From assembly GCF_000983115.1 (NCBI RefSeq), contig NZ_CGIH01000047.1:1-57626 (forward strand): a stretch of 57,626 bases of DNA, read 5' to 3'. Position 1 is the stretch's first letter. The number at the start of each line of letters is the position of its first letter. A program made the position numbers and the translations under genes. Below, piece by piece: positions 53,275-57,626 of the stretch. Below the pieces are notes generated by a model. That model had not been told where the DNA came from, searched no databases, and saw only the letters and a program-made list of their open reading frames with translations. Source of the stretch: Syntrophomonas zehnderi OL-4 (lineage in GTDB: Bacteria > Bacillota > Syntrophomonadia > Syntrophomonadales > Syntrophomonadaceae).

Positions 53275-54009
53275 ATGATTATCTATCCCGCCATTGATTT
53301 AAAAGACGGGCAGTGTGTGCGTCTGGTGCAGGGCAAGGTGGAAAACAAAACCGTTTATTCATCCGATCCGGCAGCTATGGCTGCTTCATTCCAAGCACAG
53401 GGCGCCCAGTGGCTGCATATTGTGGATCTGGATGGGGCCTTAAATGGTCAACCCCAAAACCTTAAGGCCATTAAGCAGATCGCCGGCCGTATTGATATAC
53501 CCTTTCAGGTAGGTGGTGGTATGCGCCGCCTGGAAGATATCGCTGCGGTTCTGGAAATAGGGGCGAGCCGTGTTATTATTGGAACCCGCGCAGTTACCAG
53601 CCCGCATTTTATGGAAAAAATATTAAAAGAATTCGGTTCGGATAAGATCATTCTAGGTCTGGATGCCAGGGAAGGGATGGTGGCTATTGAAGGCTGGGTG
53701 GAAAAATCCAGTTTGGATGCCCTTGTTTTTGGCAAGCAAATGCATAGTCTGGGGTTTAAAACAGCAGTTTTTACTGATGTCTCCCGCGATGGGCTATTAC
53801 AAGGGCCTAACCTGGATTTTACCCGTACAATAGCTGAACAAACCGGTTTGAGTATTATTGCTTCCGGAGGTGTATCCAGTGTGGAAAATATAAAAAGCCT
53901 CCGGGAAATTGAAAAAAAAGGTGTAAGCGGCGTAATTATCGGCAAGGCCCTCTACGATGGAAAAATCACCATCCAAGAGGCCCTGGATGCAGCGAAGGGA
54001 GGTCACTGA
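53275..54009 (+). CDS. hisA: ProFAR isomerase
   Basis: 244-residue (beta/alpha)8 barrel. D8 in [17 protein letters not shown] is the base, and the acid is the Asp in [24 protein letters not shown] and IASGGVSS are the two phosphate sites. It isomerises ProFAR to PRFAR. Confidence 0.96.
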   Translation: MIIYPAIDLKDGQCVRLVQGKVENKTVYSSDPAAMAASFQAQGAQWLHIVDLDGALNGQPQNLKAIKQIAGRIDIPFQVGGGMRRLEDIAAVLEIGASRVIIGTRAVTSPHFMEKILKEFGSDKIILGLDAREGMVAIEGWVEKSSLDALVFGKQMHSLGFKTAVFTDVSRDGLLQGPNLDFTRTIAEQTGLSIIASGGVSSVENIKSLREIEKKGVSGVIIGKALYDGKITIQEALDAAKGGH

Positions 54010-54794
54010 TGCTGGCGAAAAGAATAATCCCCTGCCTGGATGTCCATGGCGGCAGGGTAGTTAAAGGGGTTAATTTTGTAAATCTGCAGGACGCCGGTGA
54101 TCCGGTTGAGCTGGCCGCCTATTATGATAAAGAAGGAGCCGATGAACTGGTATTTCTCGATATTTCCGCTTCTTCTGAAGAACGTCAGACTATGATCGAA
54201 GTGGTAAAGAATACTGCTAAAGAAGTTTTTATCCCCTTCGCGGTGGGAGGCGGAATCCGCAACCTGGATGATATCCGCAATATTTTAAGGGCAGGGGCCG
54301 ACAAGGTATCTATTAATTCGGCGGCTGTCAATGATCCCACCCTTATTACCGAGGGGGCGCGCCGCTTCGGTAGTCAATGTATGGTTGTAGCAATAGATGC
54401 CCGCCGCAATCCAGTTGGATCTCAGCCTGCGGAACGCCAGACTCCCGAATGGGAAGTCTATATCAACGGAGGGCGTACCCCGACCGGCCTGGATGCGTTG
54501 CAATGGGCACAACGGGCAGAAGCCCTCGGAGCCGGGGAGATACTATTAACCAGTATGGACAAAGACGGAACCAAAGACGGTTACGACCTGGAATTAACCG
54601 CCGCGGTATCGAGCGGCCTGTCAATTCCGGTAATCGCTTCGGGAGGAGCCGGAAATCTGGAACATTTGCGGGCTGCTTGTGTGGAAGGAAAAGCCGATGC
54701 GGTATTATGCGCTTCTATTTTCCACTACCGGGAATACACGATTAGGCAAGCCAAAGAATATTTAGCAGCTAGAGGGGTAGCGGTAAGATTATGA
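54009..54794 (+). CDS. hisF: Imidazole glycerol phosphate synthase, cyclase subunit
   Basis: 261-residue barrel, paralogous to HisA. Catalytic Asp in [15 protein letters not shown] and in [13 protein letters not shown]. Phosphate sites are [10 protein letters not shown] and IASGGAGN. It shares one base with hisA and overlaps hisIE by 4 bp. Confidence 0.96.
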   Translation: MLAKRIIPCLDVHGGRVVKGVNFVNLQDAGDPVELAAYYDKEGADELVFLDISASSEERQTMIEVVKNTAKEVFIPFAVGGGIRNLDDIRNILRAGADKVSINSAAVNDPTLITEGARRFGSQCMVVAIDARRNPVGSQPAERQTPEWEVYINGGRTPTGLDALQWAQRAEALGAGEILLTSMDKDGTKDGYDLELTAAVSSGLSIPVIASGGAGNLEHLRAACVEGKADAVLCASIFHYREYTIRQAKEYLAARGVAVRL

Positions 54795-55441
54795 TAAAAA
54801 ATATTAAATTTGATGAACAGGGCTTAGTGCCTGCTATTATACAGGATGTCAACAGCGGCCAGGTATTGATGCTGGCCTATATGAATGAGGATGCCCTAAG
54901 CCAAACCATGGCGAGCGGTTTTACCTGTTTTTATTCCCGCAGCCGCACAGCCCTGTGGAGCAAAGGGGAAACCTCCGGCCATGTGCAAAAAGTAAGAGAA
55001 ATATTATATGACTGCGATGCAGATACGCTCCTTATTAAGGTTGAGCAAACCGGTGCGGCTTGCCATACCGGGCACTACAGCTGTTTTTATCGCAATATCG
55101 AAGGCGAGGAAGTAGAACCGGCCAGATTTAATCTGGAGCAGATATATGATGCGCCTGCCGGGCCAGGTATCCTCTATGAACTCTATAATGTCATCATCGA
55201 GCGACAGGCCAAGCTGCCGGAAGGCTCCTATACTACCTATCTATTCACCCAAGGACTGGATAAGATCCTCAAAAAGGTAGGCGAAGAAAACGCCGAAGTC
55301 ATCATCGCAGCCAAAAACCGCAGCCAGGAAGAAGTAATCTATGAAACCGCTGATCTGCTCTATCACCTGCTGGTACTTTTAGTCGAGCAGGGGGTAGAAC
55401 TAAACGACATTTTTGCCGAACTAAAATCCCGGCATAAGTAA
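54791..55441 (+). CDS. hisIE: Phosphoribosyl-AMP cyclohydrolase / phosphoribosyl-ATP pyrophosphatase
   Basis: 216 residues, a fusion. The cyclohydrolase half (1-110) has [27 protein letters not shown] and the zinc Cys in CHTGHYSCF. The pyrophosphatase half (about 120-216) has [25 protein letters not shown] and [13 protein letters not shown]. Steps two and three of histidine synthesis. Last his gene here; hisC is missing. Confidence 0.95.
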   Translation: MIKNIKFDEQGLVPAIIQDVNSGQVLMLAYMNEDALSQTMASGFTCFYSRSRTALWSKGETSGHVQKVREILYDCDADTLLIKVEQTGAACHTGHYSCFYRNIEGEEVEPARFNLEQIYDAPAGPGILYELYNVIIERQAKLPEGSYTTYLFTQGLDKILKKVGEENAEVIIAAKNRSQEEVIYETADLLYHLLVLLVEQGVELNDIFAELKSRHK

Positions 55442-55527
55442 GTTGTTTCTTCTATGACAGCAGGAATAATAATTCTATCCCTTTTAAGGAATACTAACCC
55501 CAAAGCATAATGGAGGGATAGTTATAT

Positions 55528-55713
55528 ATGGATATTGAAAGGGCCAGAAGTATTTTCAACTCAACGGAGACTATTGGGGTTTTATACCAGGGTACGCCGG
55601 TTTGGATTGAAGCTATTCAGGACGAAAAAAACGCTGTCATACTTTTTCCGAGTAACCGGGAACGGTATCGGGTGCCGGTGAAAAACCTTATTGAAAAACA
55701 CGAGGTATACTAA
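55528..55713 (+). CDS. sspH: H-type small acid-soluble spore protein
   Basis: 61 residues: begins MDIERARSIFNSTETIGVLY, then a V-W-I-E-A-I strand and ending VKNLIEKHEVY. This fits the SspH family of minor forespore proteins (about 60 residues). Strong GGAGGG site. A forespore (SigF/SigG) promoter is expected; AATACTA in the 55480-55500 region is a partial -10 match only. Confidence 0.85.
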   Translation: MDIERARSIFNSTETIGVLYQGTPVWIEAIQDEKNAVILFPSNRERYRVPVKNLIEKHEVY

Positions 55714-55820
55714 CTATCGTTAGTAAGGGTATAGAATTTTCAAAAGGTGGTTGTGTGCCTGGCAAAAATAGTGGCGAAAAAAATGCAACCAGATAATGAT
55801 CATATCGCGGTAAATAAGGC

Positions 55821-55862
55821 AGAACCGCCTGTTAGCCGGGCAAATGGGCGGCAGGTGGTTCT
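55821..55862. terminator. Hairpin between convergent sspH and the radical SAM gene
   Basis: Arms AGAACCGCCTG (55821-55831) and CAGGTGGTTCT (55852-55862) pair with one G-T. The central part can also pair. It is well placed to end transcription from both sides, but T-runs are weak. Confidence 0.45.
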
Positions 55863-55943
55863 GTTATTAGGAGGGGCTGGAAAATCCCAAAGCGATACGC
55901 CTGTTTTACTGTTATCCAACCCGATTGTATTCCAATTTAATTA

Positions 55944-57437
55944 TTAGGGCTTTAAGACTAATTTGGCTTTTTGACCGAGATTGCGCAGCCTTAGCATTCT
56001 ATTCATTATGAGATGTAAACGGTAAATATTTTTCAATCCCCTATTATTTTGCAGATTACTTTCTAATTTTTTTAATATCGGACGCAAGGCGGGGAACTGA
56101 GTCAGGAATATCATACTGGTCCAACAAGTAAGTTCATCAATATTATCTGAGGAAGATACATCCCAGTACCAGCTATTAAACTGTTCTTCCAAACTCCCAT
56201 ACATTTTGGCGTTCATTTCCTCGTAGGTGTAATACCCGGCATCCAAAGCCATCTGTACAATGTCCGTACCGGGGAGAAAATGCAGACCGTGGATTTGCAG
56301 TTCAAAAGGAGGTTCCAGCTCTAAACATAGGTAGTAAGTTTCCTTCAGTTCCTCAAGTGATTCAAAGGGATGATGGATCATAAAGTCATAGATTACTTTG
56401 GGCACCTTACATTCAGCTAGAACCCGGCTGCAGTTGATAATTTCTTCTTGAGATTCATTGCGTTGGAACACTTCTTTACGGATTCGAGGGGAGCCACTTT
56501 GTATTCCCACCACAATCTGATAAAGTCCGGCTTCCACTAGGTTGCTAATAATCCGGTGATTAACCATTAAGGGATGTCCCCAGACTCTAAAAGGAATGCC
56601 AATCTCCTGAGCGTAGCGTTGGCTAAATTCTTCCACCCAACCGGGCTCATTAGAAAAAATCTCATCCCAAAAATGGATTACTTTTAAGTTTGGCAGGGCT
56701 TTTTTCGCTTGATTTAATTCTGCCAGGACACTGTCTACGCTACGAAAACGCATATATTTACCTTTACCCTTATATATCCTGCGTAAATTAATTGAACTGC
56801 AGTAGGAGCATTTATAAGGGCATCCCCGGGAAGCAGTCAATTCATAGGTGAACCCACCCATTTGCGGATCCCCGACCGCAATTTTATCAGCGTTGATAGA
56901 GTAAAAGTCCAGATCACCGATGGAGGGAAAACCGAGTTCATCCACATCAACTATGGGCCGAACATCATTAACTACTATTTGTCCACTACTATCCTTATAC
57001 GCCAGGTTGGCCATTTGCGAAGGATCTTCTCCCTCCCGCAGGGTGTCAAACAACTCCCCTATTGCTTCCTCGCCTTCACCGCGGATGACATAGTCAGCGT
57101 ATTCCAGTGCGTGATCGGGAAATAAAGTTGCATAAACGCCTCCCCATACCACCGGGAGGTTAAAGTATTTTTTTATGGTGTCATTAACCAGATATACCGA
57201 CTCCAAATATAGGGAAGACATAACACTTAGGCCTATAAAAGAGGGTTCGGTCTTATTTATAAGTTCAACCAGTAATTGTAATTCTTTTTCCGATACTTTG
57301 CTGGGAGAAATACTGTTAAAGTCTTTGAAAAAAACCGCTACCACTTTATAACCGTTTTTTTTGAGGGCTTCAGCCAAGTACCTAACCCCCAGTGCCTTTT
57401 GATTATAAAAAGCAATAAGCATAACAGTGTCTTTCAC
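55944..57437 (-). CDS. B12-binding-type radical SAM protein
   Basis: 497 residues, GTG start behind AAGGAGAGG. An N-terminal cobalamin-binding-like Rossmann domain occupies about 1-150 (LGVRYLAEALKKNGYKVVAV, then VWGGVYATLFPDHAL and YVIRGEGEEAIGEL). The radical SAM barrel follows, with C206-x3-C210-x2-C213 (CPYKCSYC) binding the [4Fe-4S]-SAM cluster. The cobalamin His motif (DxHxxG) is not seen, so B12 may bind base-off without a His ligand or not at all. Related proteins methylate or rearrange unactivated carbons in lipids, hopanoids or natural products. No substrate gene is adjacent. Confidence 0.85.
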   Translation of the reverse strand: MKDTVMLIAFYNQKALGVRYLAEALKKNGYKVVAVFFKDFNSISPSKVSEKELQLLVELINKTEPSFIGLSVMSSLYLESVYLVNDTIKKYFNLPVVWGGVYATLFPDHALEYADYVIRGEGEEAIGELFDTLREGEDPSQMANLAYKDSSGQIVVNDVRPIVDVDELGFPSIGDLDFYSINADKIAVGDPQMGGFTYELTASRGCPYKCSYCSSINLRRIYKGKGKYMRFRSVDSVLAELNQAKKALPNLKVIHFWDEIFSNEPGWVEEFSQRYAQEIGIPFRVWGHPLMVNHRIISNLVEAGLYQIVVGIQSGSPRIRKEVFQRNESQEEIINCSRVLAECKVPKVIYDFMIHHPFESLEELKETYYLCLELEPPFELQIHGLHFLPGTDIVQMALDAGYYTYEEMNAKMYGSLEEQFNSWYWDVSSSDNIDELTCWTSMIFLTQFPALRPILKKLESNLQNNRGLKNIYRLHLIMNRMLRLRNLGQKAKLVLKP

Positions 57438-57582
57438 TATAATTTCCTCTCCTTGTAAAGGCTTTGTCCGGGCACATGGCTTTTAATGTAGCCTAAGACA
57501 GCCGTGTTTTTTAAATTGGTTTTCTTCATTGCAGATTGCAAAAGCTGATTCAATTGGGCTACATGTAGCCATGCATTTATAT

Positions 57583-57615
57583 TACAATTGTAGTACAGTA
57601 TATACTACAGTTGTA
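57583..57615 (+). promoter_or_regulatory. Two BlaI/MecI-type operators at the window edge
   Basis: TACAATTGTA (57583-57592) and TACAGTTGTA (57606-57615) match the BlaI/MecI/CopY half-palindrome TACAnnTGTA, spaced 23 bp. A TATAAT at 57619-57624 lies just after. They would control a plus-strand gene outside the window, probably a BlaI-family regulator and its partner. Confidence 0.7.
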
Positions 57616-57626
57616 GTATATAATAG

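Noticed and set aside
55747-55947. 66-residue ORF between sspH and the radical SAM gene
   Set aside because: No recognisable family, the GTG start overlaps its own weak ribosome site, and a strong hairpin lies within it. Probably the convergent terminator region.

Overview
The window comes from a spore-forming, anaerobic, low-to-medium GC Firmicute, most like a Clostridia of the Syntrophomonas or Desulfotomaculum type. The evidence is gene content only: SpoIIP and an H-type small acid-soluble spore protein, a short HisG paired with HisZ, two acyl-CoA dehydrogenases, a FixABCX-type electron-transfer set, 4-hydroxybutyryl-CoA dehydratase, and large CBS-PAS sigma54 activators. No rRNA or tRNA gene was recognised, and no species is claimed.

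Layout. 1-311: 3' end of an IS1182-like insertion sequence. 394-6071: housekeeping and accessory genes (MATE exporter, small membrane protein, GyrI-like protein, DUF3788 protein, FAD dehydrogenase, holA). 6162-24628: a catabolic island. It holds 4-hydroxybutyryl-CoA dehydratase (abfD, minus strand) divergent from 4-hydroxybutyrate CoA-transferase (abfT), then a five-gene branched-chain-amino-acid-type ABC transporter, a CBS-PAS-AAA-Fis activator, an acyl-CoA dehydrogenase with a MaoC hydratase, a second such activator, and a cyclase-SDR-MFS operon. Four sigma54 -24/-12 promoters with exact GG-N10-GC spacing start abfD, abfT, the acyl-CoA dehydrogenase and the cyclase operon. An 18-bp dyad (TGAAnCGnATnCGnTTCA) recurs upstream of the first three.

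24881-30792: rpsT, spoIIP, mnmA, a copper-amine-oxidase-N-like secreted protein and a saccharopine-dehydrogenase-family protein. 31013-35520: a CaiA-like acyl-CoA dehydrogenase with fixC, fixX, etfB and etfA, behind a SigA-type promoter and a 25-bp palindrome. 35748-46757: a divergent purC paralogue, an NRDE protein, then purE-B-C-F-M-N-H-D behind a ykkC-class (probable PRPP) riboswitch and terminator. 47047-55441: two minor genes, then a TrpR-family regulator (yerC/hisR type) with hisZ-G-D-B-H-A-F-IE. 55528-57626: sspH, a radical SAM protein on the minus strand, and two BlaI/MecI-type operators at the right edge facing an unseen gene.

How it works together. 4-Hydroxybutyrate would be activated by AbfT and dehydrated by AbfD to crotonyl-CoA, which joins short-chain acyl-CoA metabolism (acyl-CoA dehydrogenases, MaoC hydratase). 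The Fix/Etf set would carry the electrons. The two activators placed among the target genes probably sense substrate or adenylate status through PAS and CBS domains.

The pur and his regions have unusually wide intergenic gaps. These gaps hold a modular family of dispersed repeats that appears nowhere else in the window. The pur set lacks purK, purS, purQ and purL here, and the his set lacks hisC and a histidinol-phosphatase.
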